Source: Hydractinia symbiolongicarpus
Taxonomy: Eukaryota; Cnidaria; Hydrozoa; Anthoathecata; Hydractiniidae
Reading direction: 5' to 3'
Length of the DNA: 64,000 bases
NCBI RefSeq assembly: GCF_029227915.1
Contig: NC_079886.1
Span: forward strand, 11,739,501 to 11,803,500
Both the position numbers and the translations under genes were made by a program. This document shows positions 1-13,703 of this stretch, piece by piece. Under the pieces are notes generated by a model, which did not search any database, was not told the DNA's origin, and saw only the letters and a list, made by a program, of their open reading frames with translations. Position 1 is the first letter of the stretch, and every line of letters starts with the position of its first letter.

Positions 1-283
1 ATTTTTCGGATATTCGTAAATTGGCAAGTAATTTATTTTATCGCTAAAAATCGTCTTTAGCAGACATTAATTTAAAAAAGTAAATTCATCAAAAAAATAA
101 TAACAGGTTGTTAAGACGTCTATGTCATTGTAAAGTTTGTAAAACTTCATATACCATAGCTTTTTTGATGACCTGTTTATTACATGTCATTGAATGCAAG
201 GTCTGGGAGTATAACAATGACAAAAAGTTTACTTGAACCGTTCCGTAGTCCCTTTAGGGCAATGCATGATTATATATACTTAC

Positions 284-3200
284 TTTATCCTTCCCAATAA
301 GCTCAGCTGTTTTAGCTAATGATGTGACCAAAATAACAGAGCAACCGCTTCCGGCCAGCCACGCTGCGCCATACACTGTATTTCTGTATTCTTGCCCAGC
401 CAAAAATAACCAAACAGTTGCACTGATGACCAAAATACATCCAAAAACGTACGTAAGCTATAAGTAAAACCGTCATTTACGGCTTTATTTTTTCTTTCGA
501 TTGGTATTATCATTTTAAAGAATACAATTTTAAAAGGGTGAACATTGCTAGGGATGGTCTGAAGATAAGTTAAGGATTAAATATAAATAAGAAATAATAC
601 AGTCTGATCTGAGTAAGAGTTCTTAGTATTATTTTAAGTCAGGATTTGAACTGTAGTTGAAGCGACTATAGTTTCTCTTTACTTTTACTGCTTAGACAAA
701 AAGGAAAGTAGAGCCTTAATATTACTACAGTTAGCTATTGAAGATAAACAAATAACATCATAAAATCACATCCTCATTATAAAAAAAATGGCAAAGACAA
801 TGATTAGAAGAAGAGAAAAGCTTTGGCTCTTCCTATTTATGAGTATGAAAATTGCCAAAGCGCAAATTCGTTTTTTTCTCAATGAAAACGCCGCCTTTTT
901 CTTTTCACCTGTTTTTTTTTTGTTCTCTTAAAAAAAAACCTGTCGTGAGCTAAAAAATTGATTTCAACCTTAACGCTTAAGACACTGTTTTAAGGCTTAA
1001 GACAGAAAATTCGAATTTTGGGATTCACACAAGCTTAAGCCTTGAAACTGTCTTAACCCTGTTATACCTAGTTTTGGGGGGAGAGGGGGTGGCACAAAGT
1101 GCCTGTGGCAATTTTAATTGAGCATATCTTTTTTTGTGCATGGCATTGAATGTTGAAATTTGTTGAATTTTCCTAACTTTTATTATAGATTCCGTCAAAA
1201 AAAAATTTTTTAAAAAAAATTTCAATTTCCTGGAATTTCCCGCCATTTTTGAACAAATTTGTCTGTTTTTCTTAGAATTCTTTTTTCAGCAAGTTAAAAC
1301 AGTTTCGTTGAGTTGTTTTGTTCTAAAGTAGTTCTATGTATGCTAATGAATGTTTTTGTGTTACCAAGGATACATACCACAACGTATATATAATGCAGAC
1401 TAGAATTTTTTATTATCAGAACCAGAAAATTTTATTTTTTAAAAAAATTAAATAACATCATTTTTGATCCCTATGACATCATCATTTTTTTTTTCTGAAA
1501 TCAGTTTGTACTAAGGCATTCTACAACTGTGACAAGTTTCATCACTTAAGCGTAAGTGGTTTAGGATTTAGGACCCGCGGGCACTTTGTACGCCCCCCCC
1601 CCCCCACAAGGTCACAAGGGCTAAAAAGGCTCAGGTATAATAGAGTTAAGCCTTGATCACCTTAATGTAAGCCTTACGACGATAAGTGAGAACTAAGCTT
1701 AAAGTTTGTGAAAGGACTATTTAACAATAGTAATAAAACAGTCATAAGACTTGCCGCATTTACCTGGCCTCCGATACATTTGGTTACAAGTTTCATGAAA
1801 GAACTTGTAACCGAACCAGCTATTAGAATGATCAATGGAAAATAAGCAATGGCTTCCTACAAAAGAAAAACGCACCTAAAAATTTTTAAGTTGTTAATGA
1901 GTTCAGTCAAATATGAGGTACATTTTTCAGTACTTCAACTTTTGCAGAAAATTATTTTTACAAGCCCTTTCGCATGTAACATATCTGTGAAGGTTAAAGA
2001 ACGAGATCAATATACGACATATTGAACAAGGTATGTGCGATAACTAGTTTATCATCATCATTCATCATTTATCTTGATAAATGAAACTGTTTATAAATGA
2101 AATGTGCAACATTCGAAGGCTTTGTTAGAAAATCCAGAAGAAATAAATTACCTTGAATTTTTCAAAACAAAAACGCAACGCATTTCGATGAGCGTATAGA
2201 ATTTTAATTTAACGTTCCTGGTGATAATTTAAAGGGTGATAATTTAAGGTATTAACAATTAACAATTACTAAAGTATATTATATTTATTTTCTTTGGTTC
2301 ACCGTTTCCCTTTGACGTTAGATAATGTGTTGAGAGTTTTGCCAAACTTTTTATTGAATGTTGCATTCTTTTTTTTTTACCTGTTTTTAGCGAATTTGTA
2401 TTACTATTGTAGCTTATTCAATGCATTTTTCTTTTACATAAACAAATGAAATTAAGAACAATTCCTGCCATTACGAAAAGTGTTTCAATATTTTACACTT
2501 CAAATGTTAAAAACTGCACTCCGAATATAATGTATATCTTGCTTTTCTTAAACAATTACGTTCGATTTTTTGTGATAATGATAAGAACAGCTAGTAATTA
2601 GCAAACTGTATTAGCGTGTCTAAAAACTCATGTACAGCTATCTAGTCTTTCTTAAATTCCACATAACTACTTTCTGAGTAGCCTATAATATTATCAAAAC
2701 AAAGTAATTGTACGATAGCATATTGTATACCTTATTAAAATGGAGAGCATCGGTCAAATAGTAAGGGAAATTTAACTGGAATATATTTACAGTTAATCTT
2801 GTACACATATACAGCAATCCATTCTAAAAAAAAGGGAAAAATAAATGTAAATAATGCTAAGAAGCTAATAATAAGGGAAATTTATAACTCACCTTGTATA
2901 ACCGAGAATCTGCACACCATAATCTCCATGTCTTTTCGCCACAACTTCTTTGGATAATTTCTGCATCGTTAGGCAAGGCTGGGATTGCGTCCGCATTTTT
3001 AATTTTATCGTCCTCTTCAAAATTAAATGTTCTATTAGAACAGCAACACTTATAGTGGCTCTTCTTCTTTTCTAATAAAAATAGAACAATTTAGAGGGCC
3101 ATCTCATGCCAGAGCATCTAGCATGTTTTGTACAGGCGAAATATGACAATGTTGATGTTATTTTCGTTACAAGGGACTTTCGAAATAAAATTCGTCATTT

Positions 3201-6200
3201 TTTGCAATTGGAACGGAAACAAAAAAATCACTGCTTTTGACTATATTTGTGTTAAAGCTAGGCAAACTTCTGACCATACAAAGGGGTGTAAAACTATGTT
3301 AAGTTGTTGGAAGTTTTCTTCTCTTTTCGCAACAATAATATTAAATCTCAACAAGCCTATAGGTTCACTATTAAATAAGTTTCTACTCCTACGTTTTAAA
3401 TACAGATTATTTTAATTGACAGGCTTTGAACACAGAAATTTTAAATAAAAGGCGGTGAACATTTCTGAAAATTAGAAGACACTTTTTAAATACGTTTACA
3501 TCTTTTCGTTTTCAAATATTGTGATCAGAACGATTTCTTTAGGAAATGTCAATTTTCGTAAAATTTGTTTTTGCGAAAGGGCACTTTTAATTTATCGGGA
3601 ATTGGGCCAAAATTCACAGAAAATTCTTCATTTAACGGACGTACGTCCGACAAGTGCAAGGTAAAGTAAGATATTTACAATACCAAAAGCAAATTTACAA
3701 AACAATTAAAAGAAGAGAGGTATAAACAGAATTAAGATATTGAGTTCCTACTTCTGTTAAAATTCTCTTTCACCAGCAATGTACATTGTGGTTCTTTGGT
3801 TCCAACATGGAAGATAAGTGAGAATAAAAACCCAACTCCAACTACAATGAATGATAAAATCTGAAAGAGAATTGAAAAATAATTAAATTTATTAATTAAA
3901 ATCTCTATAATAATACGCCAGTTCCGTGTGTCTGTCTGTCACTTTTGCAAAGTCGTTTATATTTTTGATAATTTTCTTCAATAAAGTCTATAAAACATCA
4001 CCTATAAAATTGTTCTGTAATTTATCAAACTTTGACGATAAAATAATATGAACGTCAATGAAAAGTACATTAAATTAATGAAGCCATTAATTATTTTTCA
4101 CAGTGTGGGTAACTAGGGACCAGCTAGGACCAATTTGTATAATTTTCCCAAACCTTGGTCCCCAAATCCGTTTCCGAATAGACGGGTTGATGACGTCATC
4201 AAAAAACCTTTTAACCCTAATACTCTGCAACCGTTTGTCAAAAGTACATGATCCTATTTTCTTGATCAGCGTTTCAAGAACTATACGATAAAGGCAACAG
4301 GTCTACAAATTTCCAAAAAAAAAAATTGGGGGTTTTGACGGGCCATTGCTGACGTCAGCAAACTTTTTAAACTCTTATATCTCCTTAACCGTTCATCAAA
4401 AGCACATGGTCATATACATTATTTTGATCAGAGTTCCAAGCTCTTTACAATAGATACTACGGGTTAACAAAATACTAATAATAATATCTATTTGACTCTA
4501 GTGCATCTGCATTAATTAATTAAATTCTCGTTTTAAAGTGTATTTCTCGTACAATGGAGGAGCTATTTAGCATAGCGCAACGCTTCTGAAAACTCGAGCA
4601 TGGAGAGAAATATATTGATTGTTTTTTTCTTACCATGAATTGTTTTGACACTGAGGTACTGATTTGATCATCGTCTGTTGTGCCAAGCAGAAACCATACT
4701 ACTCCATAAATAAATATGCCACATGCGAAGGTTAACCCCGATCTAGATGATATTACTTGATTAATTTAGTACATTTAAATTTAAAAATAAATGAAAAACA
4801 TGGAAAAGCTGTCTCTTAACAAATCAAGTTTATATCTTCCTTAAACTTTTTTTTAATGTCTCTTGTCAAAACCTTCTCAAAGCTAGCCCAAGAAGCAAGA
4901 AAAGCTCTGTCACTTCTTAGCAGTAACATGCACAGTGGTGTAGTTAATGAGTGGGCAGAGGGCGGGATATTAAAAAAGTCCAATTTAGAATTTTTTTAGA
5001 GAAAGCCGAAATTGATGCCTACACCATGGTAGTACAAAAATTTTATGTTCCCTTCCCTTATGCAAAAAACCTGCCACTACATCTTTCGTTGCGGTTTCCT
5101 AAAGTTACCTTATCGAGATGGATATGTTGACGACTTCTTGACTCAACTTCTTCATTAAGAATAAATCAATAATTAAAAATTCAATCTTCATTAGATTAGT
5201 ATGAGTTTGTGATAAACTATTCACGAAAGTGTTAAAATCCATTGTGAACTGCAGTCACGTGATATACATATATTTTCAGGAACCGGAATTTTTATTTAAA
5301 GTAAATCATTAGTCATCTGACCGATTTGTCTAAAACTATGGATTTCCAGTACCTAAATGATTTGTAATTTAAGCAAGTAGACAAGATTGAACGTAAGTCT
5401 AAGATATCGTTACGTTGGTTAATTCTTGTAATTTTAAAACGCGAGGAACACATTTTACTTACGCACAGCGTGAAGATTACTATGAACGGACCAATAGCTT
5501 AAATTAATACATATGTGCGTAATATTACAATTGTTCTTTTGCGGATTTTCGCGAAATATGGCCCTGTTCTTTATTTTGACGAATAAAGCGGTTCAATTTG
5601 TTTTATAATGTTGGGAAAGATATAATTATTTATGATTTGGTATTAAAAATATTTATGACAATTTTTAATGGCGATTTTCTAAATACCGGAGAAATACCAG
5701 GCGGAAAACTCCAATTGGAAATACTCACATACAAAAATACTCTTTTTTTTCTGGTCTCAATTATAGTGCATACTAATAAAAAGCCTCTATAAAAAGTTTA
5801 AACAAAAATACAAAAATGCTTTAAACGGTGTTGTGGTGTCACTATCTTAACTTTATAAGGGACACTGCGGACTCCACATTGTAGCTATGTATTTATGGCT
5901 TAATTTAAATGACTCTCTTTTCTGAGAGAATATTATGTTATGAACACCGAAAATGGCACCCTTGGGTTGCAATGTACAGTACAGTGGTTGGAATTGCAAT
6001 AAAAATGGTGGCAATAATTGCTATTGACGTTGCTATACAGTTAATTTGGCAGTTGGCCACGGAAAATATTAAAATGCAATGCTCAAACCAGTTTTGACCA
6101 AAAGTTCTATTGTATTCTGAATTGGGTTTTTAAAGTATGGAATTTTTTGAGGCCACTTTCCTCTTAAGAAAAATCTAGGAATTTCTGAGTCATGAGAAGC

Positions 6201-6796
6201 CATGGATGAGATATCTAAATGACTAGGTGAAACTGAACTTTACGCTCTAGAAAAAAGAAAATTAAAACATGGTAACCTATCAGCCATTACCTGATGGAAT
6301 TGAGCTCCACTCTTTGACTTTCCTTTTTTGAAATCTCTGGGATCAATGACAAATGACCAATCTGTGTTGCGGCCCACCCAAATTGAAACAAAATCACAAA
6401 AGCAGAGTAATACATAAGTTTGATCACTTCTGATGATTCCGAACAAGGTAAACATGAATTGAATATAAAAGGAAAACTAATCAATACACATATGGTACCT
6501 ATGCCATGCCAGAGCTTGCGTTTCCCGTACCATCTAATTCTGGTCCTATCACAGCCGTACCCAACTATTAAGGTGGATAGTCCATCAGCTATTTGACCAA
6601 TCAGCATTAAAAGGCCAGCTGTAGATTCTGTTAATCCTGCAACCTTGCTCATGTATACTAGCATATAGCTAAACCAACAATTTGCACATAAATCGTTCAA
6701 AACATGACCAACGCCATAAAATATCTTTTGTTTTAGACGTAATGGAGGTCCAGTGTATGGTTCGCACTCTTCCACTTGGAAGGATGCGGAAGCCAT
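284..6796 (-). CDS. MFSD12-like major facilitator transporter, 7 exons visible, 3' end off the window
   Basis: Spliced minus-strand gene. I reconstructed exons with GT-AG borders and continuous reading phase: 6291-6796, 4634-4742, 3774-3860, 2893-3066, 2731-2823, 1764-1856 and 284-457, about 412 codons. Exon 1 carries the start and a run of membrane segments with GQIADGLSTLIVGYGCDRT, a loop-2/3 motif typical of MFS_2/GPH-type transporters; later exons give LLYMCTRLTVNIFQ and YGAAWLAGSGCSVILV, as in MFSD12 proteins. MFSD12 in vertebrates is a lysosome/melanosome cystine importer; that role here is inferred from resemblance only. Vertebrate MFSD12 is about 480 residues, so one more exon is expected left of base 284, where the donor reads gtaagtata. 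No frameshift or stop was seen. The exact exon-4 acceptor (at 3066) was chosen because it keeps phase 0. Confidence 0.82.
1024..1690. repeat. Foldback/MITE-like element in intron of the transporter gene
   Basis: The arm at about 1030-1105 (AAGCCTTG, CTTAAC, TTATACCT, a G-run, then CACAAAGTGCC) recurs inverted at about 1570-1675 (GGCACTTTGTAC, a C-run of 13, AGGTATAATA, GTTAAGCCTTG). A further inverted pair of about 25 nt, related to TTAAGACA...AAGGCTTAAG, lies at 975-1060. No transposase is encoded. This pattern fits a non-autonomous terminal-inverted-repeat element of about 0.65 kb; precise termini and target duplication are not resolved. Confidence 0.5.
3899..4494. repeat. Interspersed repeat, Helitron-like 5' signature
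   Basis: Begins TCTCTATAATAATACG followed by GTGTGTCTGTCTGTC; the same opening occurs at 39,509. Inside, about 110 bp around 4180-4290 (GACGGG...GACGTCATC...CGTTTGTCAAAAG...TGATCAG) is repeated diverged at 4337-4450. It ends near CTAG followed by T and starts TC preceded by A, as Helitrons do, but no clear 3' hairpin is visible. Non-coding. Confidence 0.4.
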
Positions 6797-9514
6797 TCTG
6801 TTTGATTTGAGATCTAAACATTATAACAAAATTCATCTTGTGGCTTTTAATTACAACGCCATACTATCTGTACCTCGCAAATGTCAAGTTATTTACGGTA
6901 ATCAAGCCATGCACACTGCATTTTATGAGTAGGAATAAGCAAGCAGATAAACCGTGTATATTTCAATTCTTTACATTTTCTTCATATTTTATATGTTTTG
7001 TTTTTATTTTTAGTGAAAACTGTCATAAAAAATATATTTAATTTTTTCAAATACTTTAATAATTTAGTTTTCAGTTCAGGCATCTATTTAGTTGATATAT
7101 TCTTCATTGGCATAAGCAGTAAGGTTAAGTAGAGCAAATCGCTGTAATTTACAGCATTAAGATATTCTAAAATGTTCTATCAGACACGAGATATACAAAA
7201 AGACCTCAACTGCAATTTCGTCCTGGTTTCATGCTTCTTTTAGGCAATGTTTTTTTCTTGTACGTCGTCCATCTTAGTGTTTGTGGAAATAAGAGTTACA
7301 AAAATTATAACACTAACCTTGTTTCTCTTCTTATTGTATAACCCTAAAATTGTCGCGTTTTCTTTTTTTTCTCCATATCAAATTGATCAACACATGTGAA
7401 TAACTTTCAAAATAATTATTGATTGTAAATAAGCACAAGAATGCTCAATAATTTAGATGAAAATTTATAAATCATTAAAAATTGTAAAAAATAGCTTTGG
7501 TAAACAGATAGATGTATTCACGTTTCCATTCAGATTTGCAAGATCTATACTGTGAATAATTTAATAGCTTGACCGCTAGTTGAATGAGCATGAGAAATAT
7601 ACAGCTAATAGCTGACGCATTATTTTGAACAAATTCCTTGGGTATGAAAGGTACTAGTTATCGCACTCCACACAAGGTTGGCACTGAAGAGATCCCTGTA
7701 TTAGACGGTCACTGAATATCGCTCTCCTAAGGAACAGGCTGCCATAAAAAGTACTCCGCATGTCTCAGAAAAATAATTAAATGGGCTACATAACGGTACC
7801 AAACATGATCTGTCTATGTCTTGTCCTCTGTCACCAATTGCGGCTCAAATTTCCAGAAGCTGATTATTTGTTGATTAACAAAAAAACTCTATTCAAAACC
7901 GAGTCGTCCTTTACAGGTTAACTATTCTTTAGTAAATCTGCCGTCGCGGCGCTGCAAAAGTTGGATTTCAGCCTGAGTTATGAAAGGGAGTTTGCCTAAA
8001 CTGAGGAGGCAAAATGAAAGTGAACCCTTTATCCTAGGAGGATAGAAATCGAGAAGGAAAATCATCTTATTTCGCAGCTATTGAAATCTATTCAAATTCT
8101 GTATTGTTTTTAATAACGATAGAATCATAGGCTCGTCTCACTCGTCATACTCTTTTTTGCTGAAAATATGATCAAAGTGATTTTCTCCTAACAAGCAGAG
8201 CGCGGGAAAACTACAAATTGGAAGTCAAATTGACCTTCATTGTGCTTCTTTTAGGAATTAAACGTTGTAAGTAGTTGTATCTTGGGGTATCAACAAATCA
8301 AATGAGAAAAAATCGTGCGGAGGACCTGAAATTTGTCATTTTGAAACTTGTCGAAAGTTAAACGTGTTGTAAAATGATTACCAAAATAAAAACAAACGAA
8401 AAGCGGCTGTAATGGGATTGGAATACGGGTAATTCAGTAGTGTTTTAAGTTTGGAAATTCAGTATTTTGTCAGATATTATTTGGTGGAACTTTTTTGCAT
8501 AATTAACGAAAATTAAAATTAAAGGGACATAATGCCGCGCATTATCACTGCAAAAGTTATTTAGATTTGTTCACAGAAGTTTGCTTTGGGAAAAAGCCAC
8601 CTATGCGAGTTAATTCCACAACGTCTTTGAATTTTCAAGGTATTATAAAAACTTGTTTTAGTGTTAAGGTTGCCACACATAAAGGAACTAATTTTATGGT
8701 AGCTAACAAGTTAGCTACCTAGCAAGGTAATTATGTGTAAGACCGTGTGCAAATGTTGATAAACAAACCAAAAAGAAGATTTAATTTTGGTCAAAGTGAT
8801 TTGAAAAGTGACGTAGTAAGCTACATTTAAAGTTAAAATGACGCACAGAAATTTCAAAAAAGTTTTCTGATTTGTAAACGTCTCTACGTTCCCACTTTTT
8901 GAATGCTCGTGGGCATGCTCGCGTTCTTCTCCTGATTTTTCTTCGTATAAACAAGAACGTTTTTTAAACTTTGTTGATATATACGGGATGTCAACTTTTA
9001 ACAGAACAAGGAGCTAGCTTTCGAAATTGAACACCCAGAAAGAGCTAAACGTAGAAATTAGGCGTTTAGAAAAACTAGCTGTCGATATTGCTACATCAAC
9101 TAGATAGATTTTAACACCAAAAAAAACTAGATCTGTCGGATTTTAGATCTTTGAATGAACAATTGCCTATTGCTTTATAGTAGCGCCTGCTGTCTATTTT
9201 TATTATCTAAAAGTGACATCTCCCATCGGTTTTAAGCGCTTACAAGGGTCTATTTTTGACAGTCAAAAAGGCAGATGTCGAATTTTAACATCCAAAAAAA
9301 GTATCAGATTTGAGCTCTTAGACCTGCCAAATGTGAAATTTCAACAGTTGAGGAAGCTATAACTATCAAATTTGGAAGATTACTAGTAAAATTACCAGAT
9401 GTCAATAATTGTACTTGAATACCAGCCGAAAGTTTACGGGGTTCTGTAAGATTTAACATGAAATGGCTAAAAAACAATTTTTTTACCTTAACTTAGAAAT
9501 TTAATGTGTTCAAT
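6797..9514. other. Intergenic AT-rich DNA, no gene seen
   Basis: Upstream of the transporter start. Only short open frames with no recognisable protein. One perfect hairpin (10-bp arms GGTAGCTAAC, 2-nt loop) lies at 8698-8719. No RNA gene was recognised by eye. Confidence 0.5.
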
Positions 9515-9780
9515 CCGTATCACAACAGCGAGTGGTTAATACTCGGTCGTATCACGACAGCGAGTGGTTAATTTTAATACTCGGTCGTATCACTAAGCGA
9601 GTTCTTAATACTCGATCCTATCAGAACAGCGAATAGTTAATACCCGTTCGTATCGCGACAGCGAGTGGTTAATTTTAATACTCGGTCGTATCACTAAGCG
9701 AGTTCTTAATACTCGATCCTATCAGAACAGCGAATAGTTAATACTCGTTTGTATCACGACAGCGAATAGTTAATACTCGG
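9515..9780. repeat. Minisatellite with higher-order period of about 101 bp
   Basis: Tandem variants of a 30-50 nt unit with core CAGCGAGTGGTTAATACTCG and GTATCAC. A composite unit starting CGACAGCGAGTGGTTAATTT at 9555 repeats almost exactly at 9656, so subunits are arranged in a higher-order period of 101 bp. Degenerate copies continue to about 9880. Confidence 0.85.
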
Positions 9781-10913
9781 TATGGAGTCTAATACCATAT
9801 TGTATTATAACAGCGAAACTTTTTATCGTCTCATGCGAGTGTTTTTAATCCTGATTGGGAACAAGACAGCGAATAAGGTTTTTATTTCATTGTTTTCCGT
9901 ACCATGTCAACGAGACGGGCATCGGCAAAAAGGCTTTTGCCAGTAAAGAGGTTTGCTTTACATGTGCGACTTTAAGATAAATTCATCCGGACGCGCCATG
10001 TATTACAACTGTATTACTTCATGTAAAAAGAATGTACAGATTTTCGCTGATTGTATTTCCAAAATTGAAACTTCGTGTATGTGCAATAAAGTGAAGGGAA
10101 AACTTTGACAAAAAAGCCTGAGAACTAGGCTCACTTCATATTATATATTTACCAAAACCCTTCCACCAGATGTTACTATTTTTCTGGCTGGAGCTCTTTC
10201 ATTAGGAAATCCATGTTTTTTTGCTTATTATCACCATTTTTATTTAATTAGGATGTAATTATTTAGGTTTCAACCACAAATAAAAACTCCCACATGTTAC
10301 GAGTTAAAACGTCGAATGGCAAAATTTTGCTTTTGTTGTGACTGGGAAGCAAAGCTGCAAGGAAAAATTTTAATTAACATTCGACGCTTTATCCGTTACT
10401 GCCACCTGTTTTCTTGTTCGTTCCCCTGTATTTTGTTGTTCTTTGAACCCGTAAATCATTTCGCTATCCAAAAAAGAGACACTCGCGTAATGGTCTCATT
10501 GTATAAATAATAAAGTTTAACAAAGACATGGCATAACAAGACACGCAAATGTAATAATATATTCTTGCTTAACATTAAAAAGGTAAGAACTTTATTTTTT
10601 TCTTTGTTTTTAAATGCAATGTTTTGCACAACGAAACATCAGCTTAAAAGAAGCCATGTTAAAACGATGTGTAAAAAAAAAAAGAAATAGACTAACACAG
10701 AGCATATATAGCGGCGTAATACCCTCTGTGCAAAACAGGAATATGCATCATTCGTTAAAATAAATCGCCCCAAATACGAAAACTTTCTTTATTAGTGAAA
10801 ATGTACGTTCATCATATTTATTTTCTTCTTGCCATATTTTGAAAACTATTTGTTTCTTCTGTGCAATTCCAATAAACATTTTTATCATATGGCTAGATTT
10901 TTTCTCGCACTGT

Positions 10914-10958
10914 GATTGGCCATGGAGGTATAAAACTTTTATACCTCCATGGATTGGC
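10914..10958. repeat. 31-bp palindrome flanked by 7-bp direct repeats
   Basis: GATTGGC at 10914-10920 and 10952-10958 flank a perfect palindrome (15-bp arms beginning CATGGAGGTATAAAA, one central base). Layout equals a minimal foldback insertion with a 7-bp target duplication; GATTGGC also contains an inverted CCAAT box. Confidence 0.75.
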
Positions 10959-12599
10959 TAATCTACACGAAATATATGCTATATTTTTGTTTTCTACCGA
11001 GAAACGAGTGCAATTTCTACTTATTTTTCAATTATACAGTGCAAAAACCTGATATTTTTTTCTTTGATTGGCCGAAATAGCGTGCAAAAACTTGTCGGTA
11101 AATTTGTTACATAATTTCCCCCTTATAAATAACAAAAATGATTTTATAAAACAAACTAACAAACAATCATAAATATTTAGAGTCAGTACAGATTTTAAGT
11201 TTAAATGTGACTTTAGGTTAGTAATGTTATATGTATAGCGCGCTCAACTTAACTTAACTTAACTTCAACTAATTTGTATAGAATTAACATAAATATATTA
11301 CTCTAAAAATTTATTCTCATTAAAACGTGACATAAACAAGCTTTTTGATTTCCGTCGCCGCTATGCGGGGCGGAATCTTTGAAATCACCTGATGGAAGAT
11401 AGATATATAGATAGAGAGAGACAGCACAGAACCCGGACGCTGCTAAGTTTTTAGTCCAGGCTAACCGCTCGGAAAATTCCGTTTTTTCGAAAGCGAATGA
11501 AGATGCTTTATTTTAATCTCTGTCAATTAAATGGCTAATCTGAACAGAGAGTGTACTCTTTGTGTGGCCAGAACATTCCGTGTGCGGCCATGATTAAAAG
11601 TCCTTACATTTTGTTGGTCGCCCCTTGCTGGTCTCTTTGGTTTAGGGGTAGTAGCTTTATTGATGGGGAGCTAAGCACTATTTTTTAAATTCGTGTATTT
11701 TATCAGGTAAGAATTATTTTGTATATAGCTAAGTGAAAAAGGTGTGCTGGCTAGCTAGCTATCTCAATTTTTGGTACTTACTTGGATCTCCTTTTGATTG
11801 GTGCTGACATACCCCTTTTGATAGTCATGAAATTACTTACTTGCTAGCTAGCTATAGAGCTAGCTACACAAAATTGTGCTTTGATTAGAGTGCCTTTTTT
11901 TTCTTAAAGAGAAAAAACCTTTATCCTGCCTTGCGTGGTCCTTCCATGACTGGACACCCAACTCCTGTTCTTATGGGAGGGGGCTAAAAATAACTTCCAA
12001 ATGACACTTTGTGTGACTACTTCTATCAGATAAAAAGATATATATATATATTTGCACAGGATTTTTTTTAAATATTTTGCAGAAAAACTGTTGTAACGTG
12101 ACAAAAGTTTATTGTTGCTTGCACTGAGCAGTCGGTGAACTGATAATTAACCTGTAACAATATATAGTTAGCCGATGCAGGATAATTAGATGCTACGCCT
12201 ATTATAATTAGCCGTTGAAAGCTTCTTTGTGTTCTTTACAGCTAACTGCGTCTTTTCATGTTCTTTCTTGAAATCAGAATAGTTTTGTTGTTTAATAATA
12301 TACACGACATATGTACTGCTAGCTACAGTAAAATTATAACTTTTTTGCAAAAAAACAAGAAAAGTCTTGTTCTTTTTCTTGGTTTTAATTAAAGCACAAC
12401 TTTATGTTGATCTATATAAATATAGATGGCTATGGGAAGATCGATAACGAAGAAAAGTGAAAATTTAAGTAAAATGATATATATCTTATAAGTAGCTGTA
12501 TAATAAGAATATAATTATTCTGCATAGATAAATAGAATGTCTGTATATTTTATATGGCTAGCCTTACAAATTTTGTCTATTATTTCCAGGAAAGGCCAT

Positions 12600-12800
12600 A
12601 GCTTAGATAGGGAGTCCTAGAGTATTTAATGCTATGCAGATCCAATTAGTGTCCGCTCTGCCAGACAACTCCCTGCAGCATCCAACAGCCCACATGTGTG
12701 TCATTTCCCCAATTTCTCTCACATGGCTTGGGTTAACCCGGGGCTATGGTAGCATTCATTCACCAATATTGAATTGCCGCCAAGGGGAATAGACAATATT
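12600..12800. other. GC-richer unassigned block, possible dispersed repeat
   Basis: About 200 bp clearly richer in G+C than its surroundings, with the palindrome GGGTTAACCC inside. No open frame and no tRNA-like A/B boxes were recognised. It may be a SINE/MITE copy or a conserved regulatory block; I cannot tell. Confidence 0.25.
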
Positions 12801-13703
12801 TAAACAACCTGGTTTTAATGCAGTTTATGGTAAAATTGTATTCTTGTTTCTTATTTTTAAAACGTGCTTTCTTTTTCAGATCAGCTGTTATGAAACCATG
12901 CACCATCAGCATTTAAACAAATCTTCAACAAGAGAGTAATTTTAAAGGCCTAAATACTGAAATATTCAAATGCTAATATGTATTTATTGCTGAATTAATA
13001 AACAATGAACTACTTCATCATTTAAATTGAGCTCGTTCAGAAGTTGTTATATTCGAATTGTCAAGTTTCTAGATAGCAAGTTTTGTATTCTGGAATTTCC
13101 AGAACTTTCCTGATCATTTTTAAAAATATCCAGTTAAAGTTTTACTGTTATTTTAGAATATAGCTATGTACAATTTTTATTTTTTATTTATTAAGTTGTA
13201 TTTTAACATTTCAGGTTAGTTACAAAAAATAGTTGAGAACTGTGATACTCGTGATTTGTTCACCCCATATTTATCCGTTTTCAAGGTCTACTTTAAATTT
13301 CAAAATCTTTAGACTAATGACGGAAATCTTAAAGCCGCAGGGCTTCTTGTTTCTTTTGAAATAATTACCATCTTTATCTTGCAATAAATTATTTCGCTGT
13401 TGAACCATAAACCGTGATTGAAATTGGACAATCATCTGGCGAGTATATCAAATTACAGTGATTTATGATCGGTTCATATGATAAACTAGTTATCACACTT
13501 GTTCTCGAAAAATATCGTCATATTTTTTTCTTTTTTTTTTCTTGTTTTCGTATTTCACTCTCCTAAAGGCTCGTAAAAAGCGTAAACGATCTTTTTCTCG
13601 GCACTGTATGATAACTCCTACTTTATGATTTGCAAAATTAATTTCACGAAAACATCCCCTCTAGAGAATTAGTATCATTAATCTATTGTTATTTTAGATT
13701 ACA

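Larger units (their letters stand above)
9781..13690. other. Intergenic DNA, no gene seen
   Basis: No convincing coding region on either strand. It holds a 31-bp palindrome at 10,921, a short (AACTT)n tract near 11,245, a GATA-rich stretch near 11,400, clusters of GCTAGCTAGCTA around 11,752 and 11,843, and a relatively GC-rich block at about 12,600-12,800. Confidence 0.5.

Noticed and set aside
316-513. Minus-strand open frame of 65 codons
   Set aside because: It overlaps exon 7 of the transporter in a different frame; the MFS-like translation with proper splice sites (284-457) is the better reading.
6240-6455. Second minus-strand open frame at the end of transporter exon 1
   Set aside because: Shadow of exon 1 in another frame, running past the splice donor at 6,290.
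9515-9880. CRISPR-like array
   Set aside because: Repeats are directly adjacent and variable with no unique spacers, and the DNA is eukaryotic; a minisatellite explains it.
11243-11270. Telomere-like repeat tract AACTT
   Set aside because: Only four 5-nt copies; not TTAGGG and too short.
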